Shown one piece after another: positions 51,596 through 63,665 of a stretch of DNA of 64,000 bases; the stretch's first letter is position 1, and each line of letters opens with the position of its first letter. The DNA is from Hydrogenophaga crocea (GTDB lineage: Bacteria; Pseudomonadota; Gammaproteobacteria; Burkholderiales; Burkholderiaceae_C). The notes under the pieces are model-generated. The model saw only the letters and a program-made list of their open reading frames with translations, was not told the DNA's origin and did no database searches. The stretch spans positions 620,001-684,000 of the forward strand of contig NZ_CP049989.1 of NCBI RefSeq assembly GCF_011388215.1. The letters run 5' to 3'. The position numbers were made by a program, and so were the translations under genes.

Positions 51596-52953
51596 TGAAC
51601 GCCGAACAGATCATTGGCCAGTTCGCCGCCACCGGCGTGCAGACCTGCTTCCATGGCCGCCACATCAGCCCGCAGATCTACGCCGATCTGAACGGCAAGA
51701 ACTGGTCGCTCAAGGACTACGAAGCGCGCGGCGGCTACCAGGCGCTGCGCAAGATCCTGGGCAAGGACGGCGGCGAAGGCCTCACGCAGGACCAGGTGAT
51801 CGCCACCGTGAAGGAATCGGCCCTGCGCGGCCGTGGCGGCGCGGGCTTCCCTAGCGGCCTCAAATGGAGCTTCATGCCGCGCCAGTTTCCGGGGCAGAAG
51901 TACCTGGTGTGCAACTCCGACGAGGGCGAACCGGGCACCTGCAAGGACCGCGACATCCTCATGTACAACCCGCACATCGTCATCGAAGGCATGGCGATCG
52001 CGGCGTACGCCATGGGCATCACCGTGGGCTACAACTACATCCACGGCGAGATCTTCGAGGTGTACGAGCGCTTCGAGGCCGCGCTGGAAGAGGCGAGGGC
52101 GGCCGGCCTGTTGGGCGACAACATCCTGGGTTCGGGCTTCTCGTTCCAGCTGCATGCCCACCACGGCTTCGGCGCCTACATCTGTGGCGAGGAAACCGCG
52201 CTGCTCGAATCGCTCGAAGGCAAGAAGGGCCAGCCGCGCTTCAAGCCGCCGTTCCCGGCCAGCTTCGGCCTCTACGGCAAGCCCACCACGATCAACAACA
52301 CCGAGACCTTCGCGGCCGTGCCCTGGATCATCCGCAACGGCGGCCAGGCCTACCTCGAGATCGGCAAGCCCAACAACGGAGGCACCAAGATCTTCTCGGT
52401 CAGCGGCGACGTCGAGATGCCCGGCAACTTCGAGATCCCGCTCGGCACCCCGTTCAGCAAGCTGCTCGAACTCGCGGGCGGCGTGCGCAAGGGCCGCCAG
52501 CTCAAGGCCGTGATCCCCGGCGGCTCGTCGGCGCCGGTGCTGCCCGCGCACATCATGATGGAATGCACGATGGACTACGACTCCATCGCCAAGGCCGGCT
52601 CCATGCTGGGCTCGGGCGCCGTCATCGTGATGGACGACTCGCGCGACATGGTGTCTTCGCTCAAGCGCCTGTCGTACTTCTACATGCACGAGAGCTGCGG
52701 CCAGTGCACGCCCTGCCGCGAAGGCACGGGCTGGCTCTGGCGCATGGTCGACCGCATCGACCGCGGCCTCGGCAAGCCCGAAGACATGGTGCTGCTCGAC
52801 AACGTGGCCGAGAACATCATGGGCCGCACCATCTGCGCGCTCGGCGACGCGGCGGCCATGCCGGTGCGCGCCATGATCAAGCACTTCCGCCACGAGTTCG
52901 AGGCCAAGATCGCCGCCGCGCAAGCCGCGGGCAACAACGCGGCCACGGCCTGA
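51595..52953 (+). CDS. nuoF: NADH-quinone oxidoreductase subunit F
   Basis: NADH-oxidising subunit of 452 residues with FMN and cluster N3. The NADH-site motif [14 protein letters not shown] (about 79-92), FMN-site motif [16 protein letters not shown] (about 105-120) and cluster ligands [13 protein letters not shown] with a later cysteine in TICALGD are all intact. The ATG at 51595 shares its first base with the nuoE stop. Confidence 0.97.
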   Translation: MNAEQIIGQFAATGVQTCFHGRHISPQIYADLNGKNWSLKDYEARGGYQALRKILGKDGGEGLTQDQVIATVKESALRGRGGAGFPSGLKWSFMPRQFPGQKYLVCNSDEGEPGTCKDRDILMYNPHIVIEGMAIAAYAMGITVGYNYIHGEIFEVYERFEAALEEARAAGLLGDNILGSGFSFQLHAHHGFGAYICGEETALLESLEGKKGQPRFKPPFPASFGLYGKPTTINNTETFAAVPWIIRNGGQAYLEIGKPNNGGTKIFSVSGDVEMPGNFEIPLGTPFSKLLELAGGVRKGRQLKAVIPGGSSAPVLPAHIMMECTMDYDSIAKAGSMLGSGAVIVMDDSRDMVSSLKRLSYFYMHESCGQCTPCREGTGWLWRMVDRIDRGLGKPEDMVLLDNVAENIMGRTICALGDAAAMPVRAMIKHFRHEFEAKIAAAQAAGNNAATA

Positions 52954-52975
52954 ACCGAGGAACACGGACATCCCC

Positions 52976-55105
52976 ATGGTTGAAATCGAACTCGACGGCC
53001 AGAAGGTCGAAGTGCCCCCGGGCAGCATGGTCATGCATGCGGCCGAGAAGGCGGGCACCTACATCCCCCACTTCTGCTACCACAAGAAGCTCTCGATCGC
53101 GGCCAACTGCCGCATGTGCCTGGTCGAGGTGGAGAAGGCGCCCAAGCCCATGCCCGCCTGCGCCACACCGGTGACGCAGGGCATGGTCGTGCGCACGCAG
53201 AGCGACAAGGCCGTCAAGGCCCAGAAGTCGGTGATGGAGTTCCTGCTCATCAACCACCCGCTCGACTGCCCCATCTGCGACCAGGGCGGCGAATGCCAGC
53301 TGCAGGACCTGGCCGTGGGCTACGGCGGTTCGGGCTCGCGCTACCAGGAAGAAAAGCGCGTCGTCTTCCACAAGAACGTGGGCCCGCTGATCTCCATGCA
53401 GGAGATGAGCCGCTGCATCCACTGCACGCGCTGCGTGCGCTTCGGCCAGGAAATCGCCGGCGTGATGGAGCTCGGCATGAGCCACCGCGGCGAGCACGCC
53501 GAGATCGAAACCTTCGTGGGCCAGTCGGTCGACTCCGAGCTCTCGGGCAACATGATCGACATCTGCCCGGTCGGCGCGCTCACGAGCAAGCCCTTCCGCT
53601 ACCAGGCCCGCACCTGGGAGCTCTCGCGCCGCAAGAGCGTGAGCCCGCACGATTCCACCGGCGCCAACCTCGTGGTGCAGGTCAAGAACCACCAGGTCAT
53701 GCGCGTGGTGCCGCTCGAGAACGAAGCGGTCAACGAATGCTGGATCGCCGACCGCGACCGCTTCTCGTACGAAGCGCTCAACGGCCCCGACCGCCTCACC
53801 CAGCCCATGCTCAAGCAGGGTGGTGAATGGAAGACCGTCGACTGGCAGACCGCGCTCGAGTACGTGGGCGAAGGCCTGCGCCAGATCCAGGCCGAGCACG
53901 GCGCGAACGCCATCGGCCTGCTGGCCAGCCCGCACAGCACGCTCGAGGAACTGGCCCTGGCTGGCGCGCTGGTGCGCGGGCTGGGCAGTGCCAACATCGA
54001 CAGCCGGCTGCGCGCGGCCGACTTCGGCAACGCCGCGCCCGCCCACAGCGCGCGCTGGCTGGGCCTGCCCATTGCCGAACTGTCCACGCTGCAGCGTGTG
54101 CTCGTGGTCGGCTCCAACCTGCGCAAGGACCACCCCCTGTTCGCACAGCGCCTGCGCCAGGCCGTGCGCCATGGCGCGCAACTGAGCGCACTGATCGCCG
54201 CCGAAGCCGACTGGGCCATCAAGCGCCGCCACACCCTGCTGGCCGACAGCCGCCAATGGGTGGGCGCGCTGGCCGGCATCGCCGCCTCCGTGGCCGCCGA
54301 GAAGGGCGTGAGCGCGCCCGTGGCCGCCGAGGTGAACGACACGCACCGCGCCATCGCGGCCTCGCTGCTGGGCGGCGAGCGCAAGGCGGTGCTGCTGGGC
54401 AACGCCGCCGCACACCACGAGAAGGCTTCCAGCCTGCTCGCGCTCGCGAACTTCATCGCCGAACACACCGGTGCCTCGGTGGGCTACCTCGGCGAGGCCG
54501 CCAACACCGTGGGCGCGCAACTCGCGGGCGCGCTGCCCGGTCAGGGTGGCCTCAACGCCGCGCAGATGCTCGGTGGCGCCGTCAAGGGCGCGCTGCTGCT
54601 CAACGTCGAAGCGCAAGATACCGCGCTGGGCCTCGACGGCCTGCAGAAGGCCGAGATGGTCGTCACGCTGAGCCCGTTCAAGACCAACCTCGAGGTGAGC
54701 GACGTGCTGCTGCCGATCGCGCCCTTCACCGAAACCTCGGGCAGCTTCGTCAACGCCGAAGGCCGTCTGCAGAGCTTCCACGCCGTGGTGCGCCCGCTGG
54801 GCGACACCCGACCGGGCTGGAAGGTGCTGCGCGTGCTGGGCAACCTCATGCGCCTGCCCGGCTTCGATGCCGATTCTTCGCAGGCCGTGCTCGCCAAGGC
54901 GCTGCCGGGCGTGGAGCAGGGCGCCCTGGTGCCCGCCGCGCGCCTGGACAACCGCAGCCAGGCCACCATCGACACCACGCCCGCGCAGACCGAACCGGTC
55001 GTGGCCAGCATCTACCAGCTCGACGCGCTCGTGCGCCGCGCGCCCGCGCTGCAGCTCACGGCCGATGCCCGTCGGGCGCGTGCCGAAGAAGGAGCCGCAG
55101 CGTGA
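52976..55105 (+). CDS. nuoG: NADH-quinone oxidoreductase subunit G
   Basis: 75-kDa subunit of 709 residues. The N-terminal region carries four-cluster ligands typical of the family: [15 protein letters not shown], then [22 protein letters not shown], and [13 protein letters not shown], plus [12 protein letters not shown]. The molybdopterin-oxidoreductase-like C-terminal part is short, the mitochondrial/alphaproteobacterial and betaproteobacterial form, against about 900 residues in E. coli. Confidence 0.96.
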   Translation: MVEIELDGQKVEVPPGSMVMHAAEKAGTYIPHFCYHKKLSIAANCRMCLVEVEKAPKPMPACATPVTQGMVVRTQSDKAVKAQKSVMEFLLINHPLDCPICDQGGECQLQDLAVGYGGSGSRYQEEKRVVFHKNVGPLISMQEMSRCIHCTRCVRFGQEIAGVMELGMSHRGEHAEIETFVGQSVDSELSGNMIDICPVGALTSKPFRYQARTWELSRRKSVSPHDSTGANLVVQVKNHQVMRVVPLENEAVNECWIADRDRFSYEALNGPDRLTQPMLKQGGEWKTVDWQTALEYVGEGLRQIQAEHGANAIGLLASPHSTLEELALAGALVRGLGSANIDSRLRAADFGNAAPAHSARWLGLPIAELSTLQRVLVVGSNLRKDHPLFAQRLRQAVRHGAQLSALIAAEADWAIKRRHTLLADSRQWVGALAGIAASVAAEKGVSAPVAAEVNDTHRAIAASLLGGERKAVLLGNAAAHHEKASSLLALANFIAEHTGASVGYLGEAANTVGAQLAGALPGQGGLNAAQMLGGAVKGALLLNVEAQDTALGLDGLQKAEMVVTLSPFKTNLEVSDVLLPIAPFTETSGSFVNAEGRLQSFHAVVRPLGDTRPGWKVLRVLGNLMRLPGFDADSSQAVLAKALPGVEQGALVPAARLDNRSQATIDTTPAQTEPVVASIYQLDALVRRAPALQLTADARRARAEEGAAA

Positions 55106-56184
55106 TCGACGCCATGTACAACGGTGGCCTGGGCCTGATCAACGCGCCCTGGTGGACAGGCGCCGCCTGGCCCGTTCTCTGGGCCCTGATCAAGATCGTG
55201 GCCGTGCTTGCGCCGCTCATGGGCGCGGTGGCCTACCTCACGCTGTGGGAGCGCAAGCTGCTCGGCTGGATGCAGGTGCGCCACGGCCCCAACCGCGTGG
55301 GCCCCTTCGGCCTGCTGCAGCCCATCGCCGACGCGCTCAAGCTGCTCACCAAGGAACTGATCCGCCCGAGCGCGGCCGCCAATGGCCTGTTCCGCCTCGG
55401 TCCCATCATGGCCATCATGCCGGCGCTGGCCGCCTGGGTGGCGATTCCCTTCGGTCCCGAGGCCGTGCTCGCCAACGTCAACGCGGGCCTGCTGGTCATC
55501 CTGGCCATCACCTCGATCGAGGTCTACGGCGTGATCATCGCGGGCTGGGCCTCGAACTCGAAGTACGCTTTCCTGGGCGCGCTGCGCGCCTCGGCGCAGA
55601 TGGTGAGCTACGAGATCGCGATCGGCTTCTGCTTCCTGGTGGTCGTGATGACCGCAGGCAGCCTGAACCTGGCCGAGATCGTGGCCTCGCAGAACCGCGG
55701 CACGGGCGCTGGCATGGGCCTGAACTTCCTGTCGTGGAACTGGCTGCCGCTGCTGCCCATCTTCATCGTCTACCTGATCTCGGGCGTGGCCGAAACCAAC
55801 CGCCACCCCTTCGACGTGGTCGAAGGCGAGGCCGAGATCGTGGCCGGTCACATGGTCGAGTACTCGGGCATGGGCTTCGCCATCTTCTTCCTCGCCGAGT
55901 ACGCGAGCATGTGGCTGGTGTCCATCCTGGCCGTGCTGATGTTCCTCGGCGGCTGGCTGCCCCCGCTCGACAGCGACCTCTTCAACTGGATCCCGGGCTG
56001 GATCTGGCTCGGCATCAAGACCTTCTTCGTGGTCTCGCTGTTCATCTGGATCCGCGCCACCTTCCCGCGCTTCCGCTACGACCAGATCATGCGTCTGGGC
56101 TGGAAGATCTTCATTCCCGTCACGCTGGTGTGGCTGCTGCTCGTGGGTGCGCTCATGAAGTCGCCCTGGAACATCTGGCACTGA
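55102..56184 (+). CDS. nuoH: NADH-quinone oxidoreductase subunit H
   Basis: Membrane subunit of 360 residues at the junction with the peripheral arm, about eight helices. Conserved parts include [24 protein letters not shown] and the acidic loop [20 protein letters not shown]. The GTG at 55102 overlaps the nuoG stop (GTGA); an ATG at 55114 is an alternative. Confidence 0.96.
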   Translation: MIDAMYNGGLGLINAPWWTGAAWPVLWALIKIVAVLAPLMGAVAYLTLWERKLLGWMQVRHGPNRVGPFGLLQPIADALKLLTKELIRPSAAANGLFRLGPIMAIMPALAAWVAIPFGPEAVLANVNAGLLVILAITSIEVYGVIIAGWASNSKYAFLGALRASAQMVSYEIAIGFCFLVVVMTAGSLNLAEIVASQNRGTGAGMGLNFLSWNWLPLLPIFIVYLISGVAETNRHPFDVVEGEAEIVAGHMVEYSGMGFAIFFLAEYASMWLVSILAVLMFLGGWLPPLDSDLFNWIPGWIWLGIKTFFVVSLFIWIRATFPRFRYDQIMRLGWKIFIPVTLVWLLLVGALMKSPWNIWH

Positions 56185-56200
56185 GGACAGGGGAACCAAC

Positions 56201-56716
56201 ATGTCCACCTCCACGACCGCCGTCGCGCCGTTCAGCTTCCGCGACTTTTTCAAGAGCTTCATGCTCGTCGAGCTCTTCAAGGGCATGGCCCTGACGGGCC
56301 GCTACGCCCTGCGCCGCAAGGTCACGGTGCAGTTCCCCGAAGAGAAGACGCCGCTGTCGCCGCGCTTCCGCGGCCTGCACGCGCTGCGCCGCTACGACAA
56401 CGGCGAAGAGCGCTGCATCGCCTGCAAGCTCTGCGAAGCCGTGTGCCCGGCCATGGCCATCACCATCGAGAGCGATGTGCGCGATGACGGCACGCGCCGC
56501 ACCACGCGCTACGACATCGACCTCACCAAGTGCATCTTCTGCGGCTTCTGCGAGGAAAGCTGCCCGGTCGACTCCATCGTGGAGACGCACATCTTCGAAT
56601 ACCACGGCGAAAAGCGCGGCGATCTCTACTTCACCAAAGAGATGCTGCTGGCCGTGGGCGACCGCTACGAACCGCAGATCGCCGCGGCGAAGGCGGCCGA
56701 CGCCCCGTACCGCTGA
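56201..56716 (+). CDS. nuoI: NADH-quinone oxidoreductase subunit I
   Basis: Ferredoxin-like subunit of 171 residues with clusters N6a and N6b. The two [4Fe-4S] motifs are [12 protein letters not shown] (about 68-79) and [12 protein letters not shown] (about 113-124). The residues between nuoH and the ATG contain AGGGGAACC. Confidence 0.97.
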   Translation: MSTSTTAVAPFSFRDFFKSFMLVELFKGMALTGRYALRRKVTVQFPEEKTPLSPRFRGLHALRRYDNGEERCIACKLCEAVCPAMAITIESDVRDDGTRRTTRYDIDLTKCIFCGFCEESCPVDSIVETHIFEYHGEKRGDLYFTKEMLLAVGDRYEPQIAAAKAADAPYR

Positions 56717-56732
56717 GCCCATCAGAGATCCC

Positions 56733-57377
56733 ATGGACTTCACGACCGGTTTCTTCTACCTGTTCGCGGCGGCGTTGCTGTTCGCGGGCTTTCGCGTGGT
56801 CACCGCGCGCAACGCGGTGCACGCCGTGCTCTACCTCATGCTCGCGTTCTCGCAGGCCGCGGCGCTCTGGCTGTTGCTCAAGGCCGAGTTCCTGGGCATC
56901 ACCCTGGTGCTCGTGTACCTGGGCGCGGTGATGGTGCTGTTCCTGTTCGTCGTGATGATGCTCGACATCAACATCGACGCGCTGCGCCGCGGCTTCTGGA
57001 GCCACTTCCCGCTCGCGGCCCTGATCGGCGCCGTGGTGGCGGGCGAGCTCATCGCCGTGCTGTGGGTGGGCTTCCCGAGCATCGCGAACAACGCGCCCGC
57101 GGTCTCGCCCACGGTGTCCAACACGCGCGAGCTCGGCAAGCTGCTCTACAGCGCTTACCTCTATCCCATCCAGGTCGCGGGCTTCATCCTGCTCGTGGCC
57201 ATGGTCGCGGCCATCGCGCTCACCCTGCGCCAGCGCAAGGACAGCAAGGCCATCAACCCGGGCGACCAGGTGCACGTGCGCGCCAGCGACCGCCTGGTGG
57301 TGGTGCCCATGGCGGCCGTGAAAACCGCCGCCCCGACCGCTCCCGCCGCCACCGCCGAGGAGGGCAAGAAGGCATGA
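56733..57377 (+). CDS. nuoJ: NADH-quinone oxidoreductase subunit J
   Basis: Membrane subunit of 214 residues with five helices; the third ([23 protein letters not shown]) has the pi-bulge pattern typical of NuoJ. The C-terminal 45 residues are a variable soluble tail. It overlaps nuoK by four bases. Confidence 0.95.
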   Translation: MDFTTGFFYLFAAALLFAGFRVVTARNAVHAVLYLMLAFSQAAALWLLLKAEFLGITLVLVYLGAVMVLFLFVVMMLDINIDALRRGFWSHFPLAALIGAVVAGELIAVLWVGFPSIANNAPAVSPTVSNTRELGKLLYSAYLYPIQVAGFILLVAMVAAIALTLRQRKDSKAINPGDQVHVRASDRLVVVPMAAVKTAAPTAPAATAEEGKKA

Positions 57378-57694
57378 ACGCCATGAACCACCTGGGCCTG
57401 GGCCACTTCCTCGCGGTCGGCGCGATCCTGTTCGCGATCTCCGTTGTCGGCATCTTCCTCAACCGCAAGAACCTGATCGTGCTGCTCATGGCCATCGAGC
57501 TCATGCTGCTCGCGGTCAACATGAACTTCGTGGCCTTCTCCCACTTCCTGGGCGATCTGCACGGCCAGGTGTTCGTGTTCTTCATTCTCACCGTGGCAGC
57601 GGCCGAATCGGCCATCGGCCTCGCCATCCTCGTGCTGCTGTTCCGCAACAAGTCGTCGATCAGCGTCGAAGAACTCAACACGCTCAAGGGCTGA
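57374..57694 (+). CDS. nuoK: NADH-quinone oxidoreductase subunit K
   Basis: Small antiporter-like subunit of 106 residues with three helices. The conserved acidic residue lies in [13 protein letters not shown] and a second in [13 protein letters not shown]. The ATG at 57374 overlaps the nuoJ stop; 57383 would also work. Confidence 0.95.
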   Translation: MNAMNHLGLGHFLAVGAILFAISVVGIFLNRKNLIVLLMAIELMLLAVNMNFVAFSHFLGDLHGQVFVFFILTVAAAESAIGLAILVLLFRNKSSISVEELNTLKG

Positions 57695-57700
57695 CCGGAC

Positions 57701-59725
57701 ATGAGCAACACGCTTTCCGCTTCCACGCTGCTGGCCGTGCCGCTCGCGCCCCTGGTGGGCTCGGCCGTGGCCGGCATCCTGGGCACGGCCTTCGGCGGCA
57801 ACGTCATCGGCCGCCGCGCCTCGCACGGGGCCACCATCCTCGGTGTGCTCGTGGCCTTCATCCTGTCGGCCATGACGCTGTCCGACGTGATCGGCGGCGC
57901 GCGCTTCAACCAGACCATCTACGAGTGGATGGTGATCGGCGGTCTCAAGATGGAGATCGGCTTCCTGGTCGACGGGCTGACCGCGATGATGATGGTGGTG
58001 GTCACCTTCGTCTCGCTCATGGTGCACCTCTACACCATCGGCTACATGGCAGACGACGAGGGCTACAACCGCTTCTTCGCCTACATCTCGCTGTTCACCT
58101 TCTCCATGCTCATGCTGGTCATGAGCAACAACCTGCTGCAGCTGTTCTTCGGCTGGGAAGCGGTGGGTCTGGTGTCGTACCTGCTGATCGGCTTCTGGTT
58201 CAACAAGCCCTCGGCCATCTTCGCCAACATGAAGGCCTTCCTGGTCAACCGCGTGGGCGACTTCGGCTTCATCCTCGGCATCGGCCTGATCGTGGCCTAC
58301 GCCGGCACCATGAACTACACCGAGATCTTCGCCAAGGCCGGCGAACTCGGCGCCCTGGGCTTCCCGGGCACCAGCTGGATGCTGGTCACCGTGATCTGCA
58401 TCTGCCTGTTCATCGGCGCCATGGGCAAGAGCGCGCAGTTCCCGCTGCACGTGTGGCTGCCCGATTCCATGGAAGGCCCGACCCCCATCTCGGCGCTGAT
58501 CCACGCCGCCACCATGGTGACGGCCGGCATCTTCATGGTCGCGCGCATGAGCCCGCTGTTCGAACTCTCGGACACCGCGCTGAACTTCGTCATGGTCATC
58601 GGCGCGATCACCGCGCTGTTCATGGGCTTCCTGGGCATCATCCAGAACGACATCAAGCGCGTGGTCGCGTATTCCACGCTCTCGCAGCTGGGCTACATGA
58701 CCGTGGCGCTCGGCGCCTCGGCCTACTCGGTCGCGGTGTTCCACCTGATGACGCACGCCTTCTTCAAGGCGCTGCTGTTCCTGGCCGCGGGCTCGGTGAT
58801 CATGGGCCTGCACCACAACCAGGACATCCGCTGGATGGGTGGCGTGCGCAAATACATGCCCATCACCTGGATCACCTCGCTGCTGGGCACGCTCGCGCTG
58901 ATCGGCACGCCGCTGTTCTCGGGCTTCTACTCGAAGGACTCGATCATCGAGGCGGTGCACTTCAGCAACCTGCCCGGCGCCGGCTTCGCGCACTTCGCGG
59001 TGCTCGCCGGTGTGTTCGTGACCTCGTTCTACTCGTTCCGCCTGTACTTCCTGGTCTTCCATGGCCAGGAGCGCTACGACCAGAACCCCGACGCGCACCA
59101 CGATGACCACCACGACGACCACGGCCACGGCCATGGCGACGGCAAGCCGCACGAGTCGCCCTGGGTCGTGACGCTGCCGCTGGTGCTGCTGGCCGTGCCT
59201 TCGGTGTTCATCGGCTTCTTCACCATCACCCCGCTGGTGTTCGGCGACTTCTTCCGCGACGCCATCACGGTGAACGCTGCGGCCCACCCCGCGCTCACCG
59301 AGTTCGCCAAGATCTTCCACGGCCCGCTGGCCATGGCCGCGCACGCGCTGAGCACGCCGCCGCTGTACCTGGCCCTGGCCGGCGCGGTGAGCGCCTGGTA
59401 CTGCTACCTCGTGAATCCCGCGGTGCCGGCCGCCATCGGCCGCGCGCTCAAGCCCCTCATCACCATCCTCGAGAACAAGTACTACCTCGACTGGTTCAAC
59501 GAGAACGTGCTCGCCCGTGGCGCGCGCGCCCTCGGCGTGGGCCTGTGGAAGGGCGGCGACCGGGGCGTCATCGAAGGCGGCGTGGTCAACGCGAGCTGGA
59601 AGCTCGTGGGCCTGATCTCGTCCGTGGTGCGTCGCTTCCAGACCGGCTACCTCTACCACTACGCGCTCATGATGCTGGTGGGGATCATGCTGTTCATGAC
59701 GTACTTCGTCTGGCTCGCGAAATAA
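57701..59725 (+). CDS. nuoL: NADH-quinone oxidoreductase subunit L
   Basis: Largest antiporter-like proton-pumping subunit, 674 residues. Core motifs are FFGWEAVGLVSYLLIGFW (the key glutamate near 151) and GKSAQFPLHVWLPDSMEGPTP. The long amphipathic lateral helix is at the C-terminal end. A soluble His/Asp-rich loop at about residues 463-485 (HHDDHHDDHGHGHG) is inserted between helices and could bind metal. Confidence 0.96.
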   Translation: MSNTLSASTLLAVPLAPLVGSAVAGILGTAFGGNVIGRRASHGATILGVLVAFILSAMTLSDVIGGARFNQTIYEWMVIGGLKMEIGFLVDGLTAMMMVVVTFVSLMVHLYTIGYMADDEGYNRFFAYISLFTFSMLMLVMSNNLLQLFFGWEAVGLVSYLLIGFWFNKPSAIFANMKAFLVNRVGDFGFILGIGLIVAYAGTMNYTEIFAKAGELGALGFPGTSWMLVTVICICLFIGAMGKSAQFPLHVWLPDSMEGPTPISALIHAATMVTAGIFMVARMSPLFELSDTALNFVMVIGAITALFMGFLGIIQNDIKRVVAYSTLSQLGYMTVALGASAYSVAVFHLMTHAFFKALLFLAAGSVIMGLHHNQDIRWMGGVRKYMPITWITSLLGTLALIGTPLFSGFYSKDSIIEAVHFSNLPGAGFAHFAVLAGVFVTSFYSFRLYFLVFHGQERYDQNPDAHHDDHHDDHGHGHGDGKPHESPWVVTLPLVLLAVPSVFIGFFTITPLVFGDFFRDAITVNAAAHPALTEFAKIFHGPLAMAAHALSTPPLYLALAGAVSAWYCYLVNPAVPAAIGRALKPLITILENKYYLDWFNENVLARGARALGVGLWKGGDRGVIEGGVVNASWKLVGLISSVVRRFQTGYLYHYALMMLVGIMLFMTYFVWLAK

Positions 59726-59746
59726 GACAACAGAAAGAAAGCCACC

Positions 59747-61228
59747 ATGGGTTTGCTGAGCCTTGCCATCTGGACGCCCATCGCCTTCGGCATCGTGCTG
59801 CTGGCGCTGGGCCGTGACGAGCACGCGGGCATGGTCCGCTGGGTCGCGCTGATCGGCGCCATCGCCGGTCTGGTCGTCACCCTGCCGCTCTACACCGGCT
59901 TCGAGGTCGGCAGCGCGGCCATGCAGTTCACCGAGAAGATGCTCTGGATCGAGCGCTTCAACATCCACTACCACCTGGGTGTGGACGGCATCTCGCTGTG
60001 GCTGGTGCTGCTCACGGCCTTCATCACCGTGATCGTGGTGATCGCGGGCTGGGAGGTGATCACCGAGCGCGTGAACCAGTACATGGGCGCGTTCCTGATC
60101 CTGTCGGGCCTGATGATCGGCGTGTTCGCCGCGCAGGACGGCATGCTGTTCTACGTGTTCTTCGAGGCCACGCTGATCCCCATGTACCTGATCATCGGCA
60201 TCTGGGGCGGCCCGAACAAGATCTACGCCGCGTTCAAGTTCTTCCTCTACACGCTGCTGGGTTCGCTGCTGCTGCTGATCGCGCTGATCTACCTCTACGT
60301 GCAGTCCAAGGGCAGTTTCGCGCTCACCGACTGGTACGCGCTGCCGCTGGGCAAGACCGCGCAGACCCTGCTGTTCTTCGCCTTCTTCGCGGCCTTCGCG
60401 GTGAAGGTGCCGATGTGGCCGGTGCACACCTGGCTGCCCGACGTGCACGTGGAAGCGCCCACCGGCGGCTCTGCCGTGCTGGCGGCCATCATGCTCAAGC
60501 TCGGCGCCTACGGCTTCCTGCGCTTCTCGCTGCCCATCCTGCCCGACGCCTCGCACCAGTGGGCCGGCCTCATGATCGGCCTGTCGCTGGTGGCGGTGAT
60601 CTACGTGGGCCTGGTGGCCATGGTGCAGCAGGACATGAAGAAGCTCGTGGCCTATTCGTCGGTCGCGCACATGGGCTTCGTCACGCTGGGCTTCTTCGTC
60701 TTCAGCGACCTCGGCGTCAGCGGCGCCCTGGTGCAGATGGTGTCTCACGGCTTCGTGTCGGCCGCCATGTTCCTGGCCATCGGCGTGCTCTACGACCGCG
60801 TGCACTCGCGCGAGATCGCATCCTACGGCGGTGTGGTCAACACCATGCCGCGCTTTGCCGCCTTTGCGCTGCTGTTCACCATGGCCAACGCCGGCCTGCC
60901 CGGCACCGCGGGCTTCGTGGGCGAGTGGATGGTGATCATTGCGGCGGTCAAGGCCAACTTCTGGATCGGCCTGCTGGCGGCCTCGGCCCTGATCTTCGGC
61001 GCCGCCTATTCGCTGTGGATGTTCAAGCGCGTCTACCTCGGTGAGCCGGGCAACGACGACGTGCGCGCGCTCACCGACATCAACGCCCGCGAATTCCTCG
61101 TGATGGCGCTGCTCGCGATCGCGGTGCTCGCCATGGGCGTGTACCCCAAGCCCTTCACCGACGTGATGGACCCCTCGGTGGCCGAGCTGCTGCGCCACGT
61201 GGCCCAATCCAAGCTCCCGCTGAACTGA
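59747..61228 (+). CDS. nuoM: NADH-quinone oxidoreductase subunit M
   Basis: Antiporter-like proton-pumping subunit of 493 residues, about 14 helices. It shows [20 protein letters not shown] with the conserved glutamate near 144, and [21 protein letters not shown]. Placed between nuoL and nuoN as usual. Confidence 0.96.
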   Translation: MGLLSLAIWTPIAFGIVLLALGRDEHAGMVRWVALIGAIAGLVVTLPLYTGFEVGSAAMQFTEKMLWIERFNIHYHLGVDGISLWLVLLTAFITVIVVIAGWEVITERVNQYMGAFLILSGLMIGVFAAQDGMLFYVFFEATLIPMYLIIGIWGGPNKIYAAFKFFLYTLLGSLLLLIALIYLYVQSKGSFALTDWYALPLGKTAQTLLFFAFFAAFAVKVPMWPVHTWLPDVHVEAPTGGSAVLAAIMLKLGAYGFLRFSLPILPDASHQWAGLMIGLSLVAVIYVGLVAMVQQDMKKLVAYSSVAHMGFVTLGFFVFSDLGVSGALVQMVSHGFVSAAMFLAIGVLYDRVHSREIASYGGVVNTMPRFAAFALLFTMANAGLPGTAGFVGEWMVIIAAVKANFWIGLLAASALIFGAAYSLWMFKRVYLGEPGNDDVRALTDINAREFLVMALLAIAVLAMGVYPKPFTDVMDPSVAELLRHVAQSKLPLN

Positions 61229-61241
61229 AGAGAGCCCTCCC

Positions 61242-62738
61242 ATGATCGACAAACTCAGCTGGGTCGCGGCTTACCCGGAAATCCTGCTCGCGGTGATGGC
61301 CTGCGTGATCGCGCTGGTCGACCTCGGCGTCAAGTCGCCCAAGCGCGGCGCCACCCATGTGCTCACCCTGCTCACGCTCGCCGTGGTGGCGCTGCTGCTG
61401 GGCGTGGCCGCATCCGGCGGACAGACCATCGTCGGCTTCGGCGGCATGATCGTGAGCGACCCCATGGGCAACTGGCTCAAGTGCTTCGGTGCCCTCGCGC
61501 TCATGGTCACGCTGGTCTACGGCCGCGGCTACGCCAGCCAGCGCGACATGCTGCGCGGCGGTGAGCTCTTCTCCATGAGCCTGCTCGCGCTGCTGGGCAT
61601 GTTCGTGATGATCTCGGGCCACAACTTCCTGGTGATCTACCTGGGCCTGGAGCTGCTCACGCTCTCGAGCTATGCCCTGGTGGCCCTGCGCCGCGACGAC
61701 ATCGCCGCCACCGAAGCCGCCATGAAGTACTTCGTGCTCGGCGCGCTGGCCAGCGGCTTCCTGCTCTATGGCCTGTCCATGGTCTACGGCGCCACCGGCT
61801 CGCTCGACCTGGCCCAGGTGCTGGCCGCCATCTCCGGCGGTGCGGCCACGCTCAAGGGCTCGCCCCAGGTGCTCACGCTGGGCCTGGTGTTCGTGGTGGC
61901 CGGCCTGGCCTTCAAGCTCGGTGTGGCGCCGTTCCACATGTGGGTGCCCGACGTCTACCACGGCGCGCCCACGGCCGTCACGCTGCTGATCGGCGGTGCG
62001 CCCAAGCTCGCGGCCTTCGCCATCGTGATCCGCCTGCTCGTCGAAGGCATGGCCCCGCTCGCGGTCGACTGGCAGCAGATGCTGGGCGTGCTCGCGGTGG
62101 TGTCGCTGCTGGTGGGCAACCTGGCCGCCATCGCGCAGACCAACCTCAAGCGCATGCTGGCCTTCTCCACCATCGCGCAGATGGGCTTCCTGCTGCTGGG
62201 CCTGCTGGCCGGCGTGTCGGGCGGCAGCACGGCCAACATGGCCAACGCCTACAGCTCGTCCATGTTCTACGTGATCACCTACGTGCTCACCACCCTGGGC
62301 ACGTTCGGCGTGATCCTGCTGCTCTCGCGCAGCGGCTTCGAGTCCGAGAACATCGAGGACCTCGCGGGCCTGAACCAGCGCAGTCCGCTGTACGCCGGCG
62401 TGATGGCCACCTGCATGTTCTCGCTCGCGGGCATTCCGCCGCTGGTGGGCTTCTACGCCAAGCTCTCGGTGCTGCAGGCCCTGCTGGCCTCGCCCTCGGC
62501 CTTCCACGTGGGCCTCGCGGTGTTCGCTGTGGTCATGTCGCTGGTGGGCGCGTTCTACTACCTGCGCCTGGTCAAGGTCATGTACTTCGACGCGCCGGTG
62601 CAGACCGCGCCGATCGAGGCCGGCCTCGAGGTGCGCTCGGTGCTGTCGCTCAACGGCCTGCTGGTGCTGGTGCTGGGCATCGTGCCGGGCGGTCTCATGG
62701 CCCTTTGCGCGCAATCCATCGCGGCGCTGTTCGCGTGA
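61242..62738 (+). CDS. nuoN: NADH-quinone oxidoreductase subunit N
   Basis: Antiporter-like subunit of 498 residues, about 14 helices, last of the core complex I genes. Motifs are [18 protein letters not shown] with the key glutamate near residue 132, and [21 protein letters not shown]. It ends 47 bases before the DUF2818 gene. Confidence 0.96.
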   Translation: MIDKLSWVAAYPEILLAVMACVIALVDLGVKSPKRGATHVLTLLTLAVVALLLGVAASGGQTIVGFGGMIVSDPMGNWLKCFGALALMVTLVYGRGYASQRDMLRGGELFSMSLLALLGMFVMISGHNFLVIYLGLELLTLSSYALVALRRDDIAATEAAMKYFVLGALASGFLLYGLSMVYGATGSLDLAQVLAAISGGAATLKGSPQVLTLGLVFVVAGLAFKLGVAPFHMWVPDVYHGAPTAVTLLIGGAPKLAAFAIVIRLLVEGMAPLAVDWQQMLGVLAVVSLLVGNLAAIAQTNLKRMLAFSTIAQMGFLLLGLLAGVSGGSTANMANAYSSSMFYVITYVLTTLGTFGVILLLSRSGFESENIEDLAGLNQRSPLYAGVMATCMFSLAGIPPLVGFYAKLSVLQALLASPSAFHVGLAVFAVVMSLVGAFYYLRLVKVMYFDAPVQTAPIEAGLEVRSVLSLNGLLVLVLGIVPGGLMALCAQSIAALFA

Positions 62739-62785
62739 TCGCAAAGGCCACGGAACCCGTGGCCCGCGCCGTGCTCTGACGCCCC

Positions 62786-63091
62786 ATGGACCAAACCGCT
62801 GCCGTCTGGCTGGTGCTCACCGCCGCCCTCGTCGCCGCCAACCTGCCATTCGCCAACGAGCGCTGGTTCGTCGTGGGGCCGCGGCGCGCGCCCAAGTCGA
62901 TGTGGGTGCGCCTGCTCGAACTCGTGGTGCTGTACTTCGTGGTCGGGGCGATCGGCCTCGGCCTCGAACAGCACGCGGGCCAGATCTACCCCCAGGGCTG
63001 GGAGTTCTACGCCACCACGGCCTCGCTGTTCGTGACCCTGGCCTTCCCCGGCTTCGTCTACCGCTACCTCTACAAAAAGCGGCATGCCTGA
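62786..63091 (+). CDS. DUF2818 small membrane protein
   Basis: Protein of 101 residues with three hydrophobic segments (about 5-22, 42-62 and 75-95) and a basic C-terminal end KKRHA. It matches the DUF2818 family, which as far as I recall is found downstream of nuoN in Burkholderiales. No function is known; an accessory role in complex I is a reasonable guess from location. It overlaps the NUDIX gene by eight bases. Confidence 0.8.
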   Translation: MDQTAAVWLVLTAALVAANLPFANERWFVVGPRRAPKSMWVRLLELVVLYFVVGAIGLGLEQHAGQIYPQGWEFYATTASLFVTLAFPGFVYRYLYKKRHA

Positions 63092-63665
63092 CGCCCACCT
63101 GAAGGAAGTGCCGCTGGCGCGCACCGAGCTGTTGCGCGGCCACTTCCTGCACGTGGTGCGCGACACCGTGCGCCTGCCCACGGGCGCCGAGGCCACGCGC
63201 GAATTTGTTCTGCACCCGGGCGCGGTGATGGTGATCGGCCTGCTCGACGACGGCCGCGTGGTGCTCGAGCGCCAGTACCGCCACCCCATGCAGGCCGTGA
63301 TGGTGGAATTCCCCGCGGGCAAGCTCGACCCGGGCGAGGGCAGCCTGGCCTGCGGCCGGCGCGAGCTGCGCGAGGAAACCGGTTACACCGCGCGCGAATG
63401 GGCCTTCGCGGGCCGGCTCGCGCCCACCATCGCGTACTCCGACGAGGTCATCGACATCTGGTTCGCGCGCGGCCTGCGCCTGGGCGAGCGCGCGCTCGAC
63501 GACGGCGAGGCGCTCGACGTGTTCGCCGCCACGCCCGCCGAGCTGCAGGCCATGTGCCGCGACGGCCGCGTCATCGACTGCAAGACCCTGGTGGGCGCCC
63601 TCTGGCTGCAAAACGTCCTGAGCGGCGCCTGGGTTCTCGATTGGCAGGAGAATCCGGGGCCATGA
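63084..63665 (+). CDS. NUDIX hydrolase, ADP-ribose pyrophosphatase-like
   Basis: Protein of 193 residues with an intact Nudix box GKLDPGEGSLACGRRELREETGY (about 77-99, given here in two overlapping parts: GKLDPGEG and RRELREETGY). The preceding QYRHPMQAVMVEFPAG is characteristic of ADP-ribose pyrophosphatases (NudF type), which recycle ADP-ribose. It overlaps DUF2818 by eight bases and the next gene by four, so translation is coupled through the tail of the nuo operon. Confidence 0.87.
   Translation: MPDAHLKEVPLARTELLRGHFLHVVRDTVRLPTGAEATREFVLHPGAVMVIGLLDDGRVVLERQYRHPMQAVMVEFPAGKLDPGEGSLACGRRELREETGYTAREWAFAGRLAPTIAYSDEVIDIWFARGLRLGERALDDGEALDVFAATPAELQAMCRDGRVIDCKTLVGALWLQNVLSGAWVLDWQENPGP

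Noticed and set aside
57161..61252. A 1363-codon open frame on the minus strand opposite nuoJ-nuoM
   Set aside because: It is antisense to highly conserved complex I genes and has His/Glu/Arg/Gln-rich low-complexity translation, an artefact of 70% GC codon use. No family similarity or ribosome site supports it.
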